In this document: piece by piece, positions 23,613 through 32,549 of the stretch | How the letters are laid out: each line of letters starts with the position of its first letter | Numbering within the stretch: the first letter of the stretch is position 1 | Assembly (NCBI GenBank): GCA_003220535.1 | Contig: QHSU01000068.1 | Span: 62,001 to 126,000, forward strand | Source: Candidatus Rokuibacteriota bacterium | GTDB lineage: Bacteria > Methylomirabilota > Methylomirabilia > Rokubacteriales > CSP1-6 | DNA: 64,000 nucleotides | Direction: 5' to 3' | The notes under the pieces: generated by a model | What the model was told of the DNA's origin: nothing | What the model saw: only the letters and a program-made list of their open reading frames with translations | The model's database searches: none | Made by a program: the position numbers and the translations under genes

Positions 23613-24785
23613 TCAGTTCAGCAGCGCCGGGCTCGTCTGGAGCTTCTCCAGAATGCGAAGCTGGCCGTCACGCATCTCGAGCAGGATCATGTTAATCCAC
23701 GCCTGGTGGTTGTCATCGAACTTGATCGGCCCGAGCGGCGAGTCCTTGACGTCGACCTCCTTCAGCGCCGCGCGGATGGTCTGGCGATCGGCTCGGCCGT
23801 GCTTCTTCAGCGCGATCTTGATCGCGGGCACGACCGCCCACTTGAGCGTGATGGCGGACAGGCTGCCGTGGACGCGCGGAGGTATCTTGTGGCGCTCCGT
23901 CCACTTCTTGTCCCAATCCGGATCCAGGCCGACGACCCAGTAGCTGGCCTCGACGACGCCATCGCCGATCTTCGGGTTGTCGCGCACCTGGTGGAGGAAC
24001 TCGGCGGAGGCGAGGCTGCCGCGCGAGAAGATCTTCTGGCTCAGGCCCAGCTCGCGGAACTGCCGCATGAAGGGCGCGCCGTCGCTGGCCAGGATGACGG
24101 CAAGGATCGTCTCGGGGTTGGCGCGCTTGAGACGCGTGAGCACGGGCCGGTAGTCGGGCTGGCCGGGATCGAAGAACTCCGTGGAGAGGAGCCCGATGCC
24201 GGCCTTCTTGAAGGCGGCCTCGTAGGCGACGGCCGCACCGCGGCCGAAGTCGTTGTTCATCGCCAGCACCGAGGAGGTCTTCACGCCCTGGCGCGCCATG
24301 TAGCGGGCGAAGGTGTAGGCCATGATCTCGTCGTCGAGGGCGACGCGGAAGGTCCACTCGTTGCCGCCTTTGCCGCTGAGCTCGCGGATCTTCGGATGCG
24401 AGCAGGCCTCGATCACCATCGGGACGCCGATCTCCTTCACGACCGGCATGGCCCCGAGGCAGGCGCCGCTGTGGGTCTGGCCGATGATGACGTCCACCTG
24501 GTCCACATCCGCCAGCTTGCGCACCGCGCTCACCGCCTCGCCCGGCTGCGCCTTGTTGTCGGCGAAGTAGGCCTCGATCTTGTGGCCCATGATGCCGCCC
24601 TTCGCGTTGATCTCCTCGACGGCGAGCGTGGCGCCCCAGCGGACGCCCTCGCCGGTGATGGCGGCGGGGCCGCTCATCGCGGAGGCGAAGCCGATGCGGA
24701 TGGGCGGGACCTGCGCTCCGGCGGACAGCGCTCCGCCGGAGAGCGCTGCGAGCAGCAGCGTGACGAGCGCCAGTGCGAGTCGCAT
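23613..24785 (-). CDS. Branched-chain-type ABC importer substrate-binding protein (LivJ/K-like)
   Basis: The 390-residue protein has a signal peptide (LALALVTLLLAALSGGALSA) and a type I periplasmic binding fold. It begins IRIGFASAMSGPAA, then GATLAVEEINAKGGI and VDVIIGQTHSG, and later FKKAGIGLLSTEFFDPGQPDY. It captures the ligand for the LivHMGF importer encoded directly downstream. Homologues bind amino acids, amides, urea or aromatic acids, and the pocket cannot be read here. The adjacent peptidase and PLP genes favour an amino-acid-related or peptide-derived ligand. Confidence 0.9.
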   Translation of the reverse strand: MRLALALVTLLLAALSGGALSAGAQVPPIRIGFASAMSGPAAITGEGVRWGATLAVEEINAKGGIMGHKIEAYFADNKAQPGEAVSAVRKLADVDQVDVIIGQTHSGACLGAMPVVKEIGVPMVIEACSHPKIRELSGKGGNEWTFRVALDDEIMAYTFARYMARQGVKTSSVLAMNNDFGRGAAVAYEAAFKKAGIGLLSTEFFDPGQPDYRPVLTRLKRANPETILAVILASDGAPFMRQFRELGLSQKIFSRGSLASAEFLHQVRDNPKIGDGVVEASYWVVGLDPDWDKKWTERHKIPPRVHGSLSAITLKWAVVPAIKIALKKHGRADRQTIRAALKEVDVKDSPLGPIKFDDNHQAWINMILLEMRDGQLRILEKLQTSPALLN

Positions 24786-24812
24786 GCCTGCCTCCTGTTC
24801 AGCCGATGACGC

Positions 24813-25988
24813 TTATCCGATGACCATGAGCTCCTGGCTGGACCGGGTCAGCGTGCGCACCCCGGTCGGCGTCACCTCGACGGCGTCCTCGACCTGCACG
24901 CCGCCCCAGCCGTGCTCGTAATAGGGTGTTTCGACGCAGAACACCATGCCGGCCTCGAGCGCGGTGTTCGTCGTCGCGTTGATCGTCGGCGGGTCGTAGG
25001 GCTCGAGCCCGATCCCGTGGCCGACGTGGTGTCGCTGATAATGCGGCATGCCGTGCTCGCGCGTGACGCGGACGGCGAGGTCGAACACTTGGCTCACCGG
25101 CACGCCGGGCTTCATGGCGGCGATCGCGGCGCGCTCGCCGGCGAGGATGGCCGCGTAGTAGCGCGCCTGCTTGTCGGTGGGCGCGCCCAGCACGGCCGTG
25201 CGCGAGATGTCCGAGCGATAGGGGCCCCAGAGGCTGCCGAGGTCGAAGCGTACGAGGTCGCCCGGACGGAGCGCGCGGTCCGAGGGATAGACGTCGGCCA
25301 GCGCCGCGCGCTCGCCGATCGTGACCACGGTGAAGAACGGCTGGGCACCGCGCCGCAGGACTTCCTGGTCGTACACACGCGCGGCCTCGCGCTCGGTGAC
25401 GCCGGGCTTCAGCATCGCCAGCACCGCGGTGATGCCGTCCTCGGCGACGAGCGCCGCGCGCTCCAGCGCCGCCACCTCGTCCGGGCCCTTCACCATGCGC
25501 GCCTGCCGGAACATCTGATACGCGGGCACAAGCGTCGTCCCGGCCAGGCGGTCCTCGACGCGCTTCCACGTGGGCGCGAACAGGTTGCCCTCGTCGAGGC
25601 CCACGCGCCGGCCGAACACGCCGAGGTCGCCGAGCACGCCGGCCAACGCGTCGGCGGGGCTCGCGGCGGGTGCGCGCGTCCACTCGCGGATCTTCCGGCC
25701 GATCTCTCCGGGGTCGTCGGCGTACTCGAAGAAGAACTTGCCGTAGCAGGCGACGTGGTCGACCTCGATCCGATCGGCGGCCACGCCGGTCGTGTCGATG
25801 AAGGGGATGACCAGCGCGGTCCCGCGGCGCGTGAAAACGGCGTAGAGCTCGAGGCCGCGGAAGAGCGCGTGCGAGATCGAGCGGAGGCCGCTCACGTAGT
25901 AGACGTTCTCGGTCGTGGTGGCCACGAGCGCGTCGAGGCCCTCGGCCTCGAGCACGGCGCTCAGGCGCTGTCGTCGGTGTGCGTCCAT
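24813..25988 (-). CDS. M24-family peptidase (Xaa-Pro dipeptidase/creatinase-like)
   Basis: The 391-residue protein has an N-terminal creatinase domain (LVATTTENVYYVSGL) and a C-terminal pita-bread metallopeptidase domain. All five metal ligands are visible: the Asp pair in RFDLGSLWGPYRSDISRT, His in HHVGHGIGLEPYD, Glu in CVETPYY and Glu in QVEDAVEVT. It cleaves Xaa-Pro dipeptides or hydrolyses C-N bonds of creatine-like molecules. It lies 27 bases before the binding-protein gene, so it probably processes what the importer brings in. Confidence 0.88.
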   Translation of the reverse strand: MDAHRRQRLSAVLEAEGLDALVATTTENVYYVSGLRSISHALFRGLELYAVFTRRGTALVIPFIDTTGVAADRIEVDHVACYGKFFFEYADDPGEIGRKIREWTRAPAASPADALAGVLGDLGVFGRRVGLDEGNLFAPTWKRVEDRLAGTTLVPAYQMFRQARMVKGPDEVAALERAALVAEDGITAVLAMLKPGVTEREAARVYDQEVLRRGAQPFFTVVTIGERAALADVYPSDRALRPGDLVRFDLGSLWGPYRSDISRTAVLGAPTDKQARYYAAILAGERAAIAAMKPGVPVSQVFDLAVRVTREHGMPHYQRHHVGHGIGLEPYDPPTINATTNTALEAGMVFCVETPYYEHGWGGVQVEDAVEVTPTGVRTLTRSSQELMVIG

Positions 25989-26006
25989 GCTCTCACCTGA
26001 AGAGTC

Positions 26007-27017
26007 TCACCTGAAGTTGGGGATGACCTCGCGCCCGAAGAGGTCGATCGCCTCCTGCATCTCGGGCACGGTGTTCGCTACAAAGAGCAGGCCCGAGAGC
26101 GTGGTGACCCCCGCCTGCTGATAGACGCGGATCCGCTCGCAGACCTCCGCCGGGCTGCCGATGAGGTTGCGCTGCTCGAAGCCGCCCGTCTGCTCGCGCA
26201 GCGTGGAGCGCTTCAGCGACTCCAGGTGCTTGTAGAGCTGCGAGGCGTGGAAGCGCTTCACGGCCTCCTCGTGCGTACGGCCGATCGAGCAGGCGAACTG
26301 CGGCGCGATGTCGATCGCGGCGCCGTCGCGCCCGGCCTTGGCCGCCGCGCGGTGGACGTCCTCCACGCCCCGCGCGATCTCCTCCGGCGAGAGCACCGCC
26401 GGCATCCAGCCCTCGCCGTACTCGCCGGCGCGGCGCCGCACCTCGGGGTGGTTGCCTCCCGCGTACATCGGCAGCGGCGCCTGGCGCGGCTTGGGGAAGC
26501 ACTCCACGTCCTGAAAGCGCACGTGCTTGCCCCGAAACGTCGCCTTGCGCTCGGTGAAGAGCAGGCGCAGCGCGCGCATGCCCTCGTCAACGATCTCGCC
26601 CCGCCGCGCGTCGCGGGCGTCGGGGTGCAGGGCCTCGTACTCCTCGCGGTAGGCGCCGGTGCCCACGCCGAGGATCACGCGACCGCCGGAGAGCTGATCG
26701 AGCGTCGCCACCTGCTTGGCCAGGACGGGCATGGTGCGCATCGGCAGCACGATGATGCCAGTGGCCAGGCGGATCCGCTCGGTGCGCGCGGCCACATAGG
26801 TGAACGTGATGAGCGGCTCGTAGAAGTTCGGCGGCTCGGGCCACTCGCGCTGCACGTAGCGCTGGGTGGTCATGTGGTCGTTGCCCCACACGGAGTCGAA
26901 GCCGACGCGCTCGGCCAGGAGTGCGGTGGGCAGGATGTCCTGAGGCTTCGCGAACGGCACCGGGTACATCATGCCCTCGATGCAGGTCGGGATGTGGACG
27001 CCGAACCTCAGCGGCAT
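26007..27017 (-). CDS. LLM-class F420/FMN-dependent oxidoreductase (1)
   Basis: The 336-residue luciferase-like protein begins LRFGVHIPTC, with ALLAERVGFDSVWGNDH, VAARTERIRLATGIIVLPMRTMPVLAKQVATLDQLSGGR and GVGTGAYREEYEAL. This is the standard LLM barrel with its cofactor phosphate-binding loops. ATG 27017 follows GGAAGGAG and overlaps the end of the second LLM gene by ten bases. LLM enzymes oxygenate or reduce substrates with FMN or F420; the sequence does not say which cofactor is used. Two tandem LLM genes in one operon suggest sequential or paired steps. Confidence 0.88.
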   Translation of the reverse strand: MPLRFGVHIPTCIEGMMYPVPFAKPQDILPTALLAERVGFDSVWGNDHMTTQRYVQREWPEPPNFYEPLITFTYVAARTERIRLATGIIVLPMRTMPVLAKQVATLDQLSGGRVILGVGTGAYREEYEALHPDARDARRGEIVDEGMRALRLLFTERKATFRGKHVRFQDVECFPKPRQAPLPMYAGGNHPEVRRRAGEYGEGWMPAVLSPEEIARGVEDVHRAAAKAGRDGAAIDIAPQFACSIGRTHEEAVKRFHASQLYKHLESLKRSTLREQTGGFEQRNLIGSPAEVCERIRVYQQAGVTTLSGLLFVANTVPEMQEAIDLFGREVIPNFR

Positions 27018-28015
27018 CGCATCTCCTTCCAGGCGGGCGCGAGCTCGCGGCCCAGGTGCTCGAGCTGGCGCGCGAGGTCGGCCCTCTCGGGCACCACAGC
27101 GATCGCGGCATCGAGGCCGGCCTCCACCCAGCGGGCGAGGGCGGCGCGGCAGTCGGCCGGCGTCCCGGCGGCGGCGAAGGTGTCCACCAGGTCGTCGGTG
27201 ACGAGATCGGCGGCCGCGCGGCGGGCCATGAGCGCGTCGCGAAAGGGCTGCGTGCGCGCCGGCTCGAGCCCGGCGTCCGCGAGGATGGACTGGCCGTGGA
27301 GCACGCCGAGATAGTGTGCGATGAGCGGTCGCACCGAGGCGCGCGCCTGAGCGCGGTCGTCGGAGACGGCCACGAGCACGTAGGCGATGACGACGAAGTC
27401 GGCGCGAGACCGCGACGCCGTGGTGGCGCGGACTCGTCGCGCGTGAGCCGGCGAGGCGAGGACGGAGCAATGTACGCCGTCCGCCACCTCGGCGGCGAGC
27501 GCGAGCGCGCGCGGGCCCTTGACGCCGAGTAGGATGGGCACCGGCGCCCGCGGCGCGGCCTCGAGCGCCACGTCGTTCACGGCGAAGACCTCGCCCGTAT
27601 AAGTCACGCGCTGGCCGTCGAGCAGCCGGCGCACGATCTCGACGCCCTCACGCAAGCCACGCAGCGGCGTCTTGAACGGAATCGCCATCTGCTCCTCGAT
27701 CCACTTCCGGTTGCTGCTGCCCATCCCGAGGACGACGCGGCCCGGGGCGATTCCCGCCAGCGCCGCGGTCTCCATGGCGACGAGCGCCGGATGGCGCGTG
27801 TAGGGATTGACCACGCCTAGGCCGATCACGACGCGCTCGGTAACCGCGGCGGCCGCGGCGGCGATCGCGTACGCGCCGGGATCGAAGTAGTCCTCGATGA
27901 CCCAGAGGCTTCCGAGTCCCGCGCGCTCAGCGGCGCGCGCCAGGTCGGTGGCGCGGACGGGGAGGCCGCGCCCCCTGAGCGCGACGCCGAGGCTATCGGT
28001 CCAGCGCCAGTCCAT
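27008..28015 (-). CDS. LLM-class F420/FMN-dependent oxidoreductase (2)
   Basis: The 335-residue protein is a second LLM enzyme: DLARAAERAGLGSLWVIEDYFDPGAYA, ERVVIGLGVVNPYTRHPALVAMETAAL, LGMGSSNRKWIEEQM. This block resembles methylene-tetrahydromethanopterin reductase (Mer)-like F420 enzymes. ATG 28015 lies within the last codons of the threonine-synthase-like gene (23-base overlap). It is clearly different in sequence from the neighbouring LLM gene, so the two are not a recent duplication. Confidence 0.88.
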   Translation of the reverse strand: MDWRWTDSLGVALRGRGLPVRATDLARAAERAGLGSLWVIEDYFDPGAYAIAAAAAAVTERVVIGLGVVNPYTRHPALVAMETAALAGIAPGRVVLGMGSSNRKWIEEQMAIPFKTPLRGLREGVEIVRRLLDGQRVTYTGEVFAVNDVALEAAPRAPVPILLGVKGPRALALAAEVADGVHCSVLASPAHARRVRATTASRSRADFVVIAYVLVAVSDDRAQARASVRPLIAHYLGVLHGQSILADAGLEPARTQPFRDALMARRAAADLVTDDLVDTFAAAGTPADCRAALARWVEAGLDAAIAVVPERADLARQLEHLGRELAPAWKEMRCR

Positions 28016-29270
28016 AGGCCTCGCGCAGGACGGTGAGGAGACGATCGAAGTCGCCATCGGCGGCCGGCACCGGCGGCAGCCACGCGCGGCTGGCGCCCGG
28101 GTCCTTGAGCCCTCCGGACGTTAGGATGAGGACGATCGTCTGCTCCGCGTCGAGCGCGCCGCGCCCCGCGAGCTGCATGACGGCCGTCAGCGACGCTGCC
28201 GACGAGGGCTCGACGTACAAACCCTCTTCGCGCGCCAACGCGCGCTGCGCCTCCAGCACGCCCTCGTCCGTCAGTCGCACGCCGGCACCGCCGGACTCGC
28301 GCAGCGCGGCGAGTCCCTGCCAAGTGCCGTAGCGCGAGGCGATGGAGAAGGCGACGGACGGCGCCGGCGCCTCGACCGGCTCGGGCGCTTGCAGCCCTCG
28401 CTCCAGCGCATCGGCGAGGGGACCGAACGGCTCGGCGGCGATCATGCGCGGCGCGTGCTTCACGAGGCCGAGCGTCCGCAGCTCCGTCCATCCCTTCCAG
28501 ATCCCGTACAGCCCGTCGCTGTACGCGCTCGGCACGACGACGACGTCCGGCGCCGTCCAGCCGAGATCCTCGGCGACCTCGTAGGCGATCGTCTTGTAGC
28601 CCTCGACGCCCCAGGGATTGGATCCGCTGGGCGGCGTGACGAAGCCGCTCGTCGGATACCAGCCGAAGCGCTCGACGCCCTCGCGCATGAGGTCCCAGCG
28701 CGACTCCGACGTGGGGCAGGCGACGACGGCCGCGCCGTACGCCTGCATCAGCGTCTTCATCGTCTCGGGGACCGAGGCGAGGGTGAAGATGACGCACGGC
28801 AGCCCGGCGCGCGCGGCATAGGCCGCCGTGGAGGCGCCGTGATTGCCCGTGGACGAGATGGTGATCACGCGCGCGCCGGTCTCGACGGCGTGGGTGACCG
28901 CCATCGCGCACAGCCGATCCTTGTACGACCACGTCGGATTCTGGCTCTCGTCCTTCGCGTAGAGCCGCGGCAGTCCGAGCCGCCGGCCGAGGCGCTCGAG
29001 GGGGACGAGCGGCGTGGCGCCCTCGCCGAGCGAGATCGGATGTGCCGGCCGCGCCGGGAGCAGGTGGCGGAAGCGCCAAAGCCCACGCGCTGCGGTGCCG
29101 AATGTCTCGGGCGTCGCGCCGGCGAGCGGTACCAGATCGTATTCGACGGTGAGATTCACGGCGACGCCCTGCGCGCGACAGCGCGGGCAGCCCGCGAACA
29201 TTCGTGGCTCCTCGAAGCGGGCGTGGCAGCGGAGGCAGAGGAGTCCGAGGACGTGCGCCTCCGGGGCCAT
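27993..29270 (-). CDS. Threonine synthase-like PLP enzyme
   Basis: The 425-residue protein has an N-terminal zinc-ribbon-like segment (CLRCHARF ... CPRCRAQG) and a fold type II PLP domain. The PLP lysine is Lys117 in NPTWSYKDR, with SSTGNHGAS as the phosphate or substrate loop. This is the threonine synthase layout, but the gene is first in a catabolic transport operon away from other threonine genes, so a different beta-elimination or replacement reaction is possible. ATG 29270 is chosen over a TTG at 29309. No clear ribosome binding site precedes it. Confidence 0.82.
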   Translation of the reverse strand: MAPEAHVLGLLCLRCHARFEEPRMFAGCPRCRAQGVAVNLTVEYDLVPLAGATPETFGTAARGLWRFRHLLPARPAHPISLGEGATPLVPLERLGRRLGLPRLYAKDESQNPTWSYKDRLCAMAVTHAVETGARVITISSTGNHGASTAAYAARAGLPCVIFTLASVPETMKTLMQAYGAAVVACPTSESRWDLMREGVERFGWYPTSGFVTPPSGSNPWGVEGYKTIAYEVAEDLGWTAPDVVVVPSAYSDGLYGIWKGWTELRTLGLVKHAPRMIAAEPFGPLADALERGLQAPEPVEAPAPSVAFSIASRYGTWQGLAALRESGGAGVRLTDEGVLEAQRALAREEGLYVEPSSAASLTAVMQLAGRGALDAEQTIVLILTSGGLKDPGASRAWLPPVPAADGDFDRLLTVLREAYGLALDR

Positions 29271-29422
29271 GGCAGGCGCTAGTGTAGGAACGGCCCCCCA
29301 TCCTGTCAAACCGCGACGCCTCGAGCGCGAGCGGGGTCCTGTGTCGCGCGGACCCCGTCGGCACGAGCGCCCGACGACGGCGGTGATCCCGACCCAGCAG
29401 CTCCTCGAGCCGAGACGCGCTC

Positions 29423-29698
29423 GTGAAGGCGCGCCCGATCCGCGTGATCCCCGCCATCGACGCGGTCCGCCTCGATGTCCAGCTCGATCCGTGGCTCAAG
29501 CTCGCCGCCGTCGCGTCGTACACCTCGATCTCTCGTCATCGGCTCCTGGACCTCCTACGCGCGCACCCGATACCGACGTTCCGGCCGGGCGGCCGTGGGC
29601 CGTTCCTGGTTCGCCTCTCGGACGTCGATCGCTGGATGGAGCAATGGCGGGTGTCGACTGTCGACGTGGACGCGAGCGTCGACGCGTTCGCGAGATGA
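29423..29698 (+). CDS. Small helix-turn-helix protein (excisionase/AlpA-like)
   Basis: The 91-residue protein contains a MerR-type HTH of the excisionase kind. AAVASYTSISRHRLLDLLRA is the helix-turn-helix, followed by the wing IPTFRPGGRGPFLVR and the closing LSDVDRWMEQW helix. Such proteins are phage or plasmid excisionases or small regulators. No integrase is nearby. The GTG start at 29423 has only a weak ribosome binding site. It lies between the divergent threonine-synthase-like gene and the aminotransferase and may regulate one of them. Confidence 0.6.
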   Translation: MKARPIRVIPAIDAVRLDVQLDPWLKLAAVASYTSISRHRLLDLLRAHPIPTFRPGGRGPFLVRLSDVDRWMEQWRVSTVDVDASVDAFAR

Positions 29699-29730
29699 TA
29701 GCATCAGGCAAACGACGGGAGGCGCGACCC

Positions 29731-31074
29731 ATGGCCACAAGCGGCGACGCGATCAGGCACCTCTGGACGCACAAGACGCAAGATCACCCGTGGCTCCCCG
29801 ATGAGGAGCTCGTGATCGAGCGGGCCGAAGGCGTCTGGGTGTGGACCGAGCGCGGCAAGAAGCTGCTCGACGGCTTCGCGGGCCTGGCCGTCGTGAACGT
29901 CGGCCACGGACGGCGGGAGATCGCCGAGGCCATCGCCGAGCAGACGGTGCGCTTGGCCTACTACCCGACGACGCGGCAGTTCTCGAACCGTCCGGCGGCC
30001 GAGCTGGCGTCCAAGCTCGCCGCGCTGACGCCCGGCGATCTCGACTACTCGTTCTTCGCCGTGAGCGGGGCCGAGGCCAACGAGCGCGCGATGCAGATGG
30101 CCCGCCACTTCTGGCTCGCCTCCGGCAAGCCCAACAAGCACAAGGTCGTCTCCCTCCTGGGCGGCTATCACGGCGGGACGACGGGCACCTTCGCCGTCTG
30201 CGGGCTGCCACACCTGGTCGAGCCCTACACGGCGCTGCACGTGCCGGGCTTCGCCAAGATCGCGCCGCCGCACCCGTTCCGTGACCGGGGCACGGGCACC
30301 GACGAAGAGCTGGTCCAGCGGCGCGCGCGCGAGCTACGCGACGCGATCCTCGGCGAGGGGCCGCAGACCGTGTCCGCGGTGATCATGGAGCCGGTGATCT
30401 CCTCGGGCGGCTTCATCATGCCGCCGATCGGCTGGCTGCAAGCCGTCCGCGCCATCTGCGACGAGCTCGAGGTGCTGATGATCGCCGACGAGGTCATCAC
30501 CGGATTCGGTCGGACCGGTCGCTGGTTCGCCTGCGAGCACGACCGCGTCGTCCCCGACCTCATGACGGTCGCCAAGGGCATCACGTCCGGCTACATTCCG
30601 CTCTCGGCCGCCATCGCGCGACGCCGCCTCGCCGACGCCTTTCCCGACGACGCCAAGCAGGAGAACGTGCACCCCGGCACTTACGCGGCGCACCCGGTGG
30701 CCTGCGCGGCGGCGCTCGCCAACATCCGGATCATGGAGAAGGACAACCTCGTCGCGAACGCCGAGGCGATGGGCGGTCGACTCCTCGACGGGCTCCAGCA
30801 CGCGGTCGGCACGAAGCGCATCGTCGGCGAGGTGCGCGGCCGCGGGCTCATGGTATGCGCCGAGCTCGTCGAGCCCGACGGCTCGGGCCGGCCGCTCGAC
30901 AAGGAGAACGTCGCCAGGCTCGACCGGAAGGCGTGGGACCGCGGCGCGATCGTCTACGCGCGAGGTACGGTGCTGAGATTGGCGCCGCCCCTCTGCATCA
31001 CCCGCGAGGAGGTCGACCAGCTCGTCGACATCGTGGCGGCGAGCATCGACGAGCTCGAAGCCGAGCTGACCTGA
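29731..31074 (+). CDS. Class III (omega) aminotransferase
   Basis: The 447-residue protein is a fold type I PLP enzyme of the omega-aminotransferase group: LLDGFAGLAVVNVGHG, FFAVSGAEANERAMQMAR, GGYHGGTTGT, IADEVITGFGRTGRW and the PLP lysine Lys282 in TVAKGITSGYIPLSA. Relatives use pyruvate with taurine, beta-alanine, putrescine or similar amines. ATG 29731 follows GGGAGG. It converges on the DUF1326 gene with 13 bases between them. Confidence 0.92.
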   Translation: MATSGDAIRHLWTHKTQDHPWLPDEELVIERAEGVWVWTERGKKLLDGFAGLAVVNVGHGRREIAEAIAEQTVRLAYYPTTRQFSNRPAAELASKLAALTPGDLDYSFFAVSGAEANERAMQMARHFWLASGKPNKHKVVSLLGGYHGGTTGTFAVCGLPHLVEPYTALHVPGFAKIAPPHPFRDRGTGTDEELVQRRARELRDAILGEGPQTVSAVIMEPVISSGGFIMPPIGWLQAVRAICDELEVLMIADEVITGFGRTGRWFACEHDRVVPDLMTVAKGITSGYIPLSAAIARRRLADAFPDDAKQENVHPGTYAAHPVACAAALANIRIMEKDNLVANAEAMGGRLLDGLQHAVGTKRIVGEVRGRGLMVCAELVEPDGSGRPLDKENVARLDRKAWDRGAIVYARGTVLRLAPPLCITREEVDQLVDIVAASIDELEAELT

Positions 31075-31087
31075 TCGACTCGAAAGA

Positions 31088-31708
31088 TTAGCTCGAGCTC
31101 CAGGCGAACGGCGCGAAGTGGCCGTTGTTGCGTCCCGACGTGTCGTCCCAGTCGATGCCGAAGGCGTGCATGTGGCTGCGCGAGGCCTTCGCGAGCGCGA
31201 GCCGACTGGCCGCGGGGTGACCGACGTTGTCGAGATAGATCGGCTCGCTCTGCTTGGCGCCTGCGATGCCCTCGACGGCGAGGTCGAGCACGCCCGGGAT
31301 GGAGACCGACCGTCGCATCCCGTTCGTCTCGATCTTGATGGGCTTCGCCTCGGCGCCTTCGAAGTGGCTGATCAGCGGGCCCAGCGCGGCCATCGGCCCG
31401 CCGCCCTGGCCGCTCGCGATCGCCGTGAGCGCCTCGCGTTGCTCCTTCGACGCGCGTTCGTCGAGGATGAGCCCCACGGTCCAGTCGCCCTGGACCATCG
31501 GGCCCGGCGTACGCAGCAGGACGGCGAAGCTCAGGCCGTCGAGCTTGGTGTTCCCATGCTGGCCGTGCTCGACGCGAAACACGAGGCCCGCGGCACAGTA
31601 GCCTTTGGTCGGACGGGCCGCCAGGCCCGATGTCGGGCACGGGCACACGGAGTCACAGCTGCACGCCTCGAAGTACTCGCCGCTGATCCGCCACCGAACA
31701 TCCGCCAT
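31088..31708 (-). CDS. DUF1326 protein with N-terminal Cys cluster
   Basis: The 206-residue protein belongs to the DUF1326 family. It opens with ISGEYFEACSCDSVCPCP, giving Cys16, 18, 22 and 24, a probable metal or redox site. It also has GYCAAGLVFRVEHGQHG, a WTVGLILDERAS strand and the C-terminal NNGHFAPFAWSS. The gene follows a DUF2182 membrane protein gene by 18 bases. This pair recurs in many bacteria. No enzymatic function is established to my knowledge. Metal handling is an inference from the Cys cluster and its Met-rich partner. Confidence 0.85.
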   Translation of the reverse strand: MADVRWRISGEYFEACSCDSVCPCPTSGLAARPTKGYCAAGLVFRVEHGQHGNTKLDGLSFAVLLRTPGPMVQGDWTVGLILDERASKEQREALTAIASGQGGGPMAALGPLISHFEGAEAKPIKIETNGMRRSVSIPGVLDLAVEGIAGAKQSEPIYLDNVGHPAASRLALAKASRSHMHAFGIDWDDTSGRNNGHFAPFAWSSS

Positions 31709-31726
31709 GATGATCCTCCATTACCG

Positions 31727-32539
31727 TCACATCGAGTGGCCGCCGGCCCGCAGCGCGATCGCGAGACCCGGACGAATAGCGACGGCGACGCCCAGGGCCA
31801 CGAGCGCGACGCCGGTCACCCGCGCGATCCATTCTCCGCCCGGGAGGAGCTTCTCGGCCGCCACGACCGCCGCGACGAGCAGGACCCACGGAAGGCCCAT
31901 CGCGCCCGCCACGACCAGCACGGCCATGAGCGCCCAGCAGCACCCCAGACAGTATCGCGCGTGCGCCCAGCCCATCGCCAGGCCCCCGCGCCAGCCGGCA
32001 CGCCAGTGGCCGAGCAGGAACCCGAGCGGGCTGCGGCAGTGTCGCAGGCACACTTGCTTGAGCGGGGAGAGCTGGAAAATCCCGGCGACGACGAGCACCC
32101 CGGCGACGCCATAGGCCAGCGCCTTGGCGGTGATGGTGGTGAGCGCCACGCTCACCAAGTAGATCGGGACGCCCGTCACCGCCCAGAGCCCGAGATACAT
32201 CGACGTGAACAGCGCCACCAGCGCGGCCCTACCGGCCGGGCCCGCCGCGTTGCGCTGGGTCGCGGCGAAGAGCCCGATCATCGGCAAGGCGCTCGGCAGC
32301 ATCATCGCCGCCATCATGACGGCCCAGGCCGCGACGTAGGCGAGGCCGCCGACGAGCGTCGGCGTCATCGCCATGCTCATGCCGGCCATGTCGTCGTCCG
32401 ACATCGGCGAGGACAGGACGTGAGCCCACGCCGCGACCGTGATCACGAGGAGAAGCATCAACGTCAGGAGGGTGACGTGATCGCGGCCGCTGGCCGCGCC
32501 GGGGTCGGGCGCCGACTCGGAAGGGCCGCCGGCGAGCAT
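31727..32539 (-). CDS. DUF2182 membrane protein (predicted metal-binding)
   Basis: The 270-residue integral membrane protein has about six to seven helices. It has a Met/Asp-rich first loop (MSDDDMAGMSMAMTP), an AAWAVMMAAMMLPSALPM helix, a cytosolic CLRHCRSPLGFLLGHWR segment and a YCLGCCWALM helix, all typical of DUF2182. The Met, Cys and His content suggests handling of a soft metal such as copper, but this is unproven. It is probably co-transcribed with DUF1326 downstream and lies ten bases after the nucleotidyltransferase gene. Confidence 0.82.
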   Translation of the reverse strand: MLAGGPSESAPDPGAASGRDHVTLLTLMLLLVITVAAWAHVLSSPMSDDDMAGMSMAMTPTLVGGLAYVAAWAVMMAAMMLPSALPMIGLFAATQRNAAGPAGRAALVALFTSMYLGLWAVTGVPIYLVSVALTTITAKALAYGVAGVLVVAGIFQLSPLKQVCLRHCRSPLGFLLGHWRAGWRGGLAMGWAHARYCLGCCWALMAVLVVAGAMGLPWVLLVAAVVAAEKLLPGGEWIARVTGVALVALGVAVAIRPGLAIALRAGGHSM

Positions 32540-32549
32540 CGCGCGAGCG

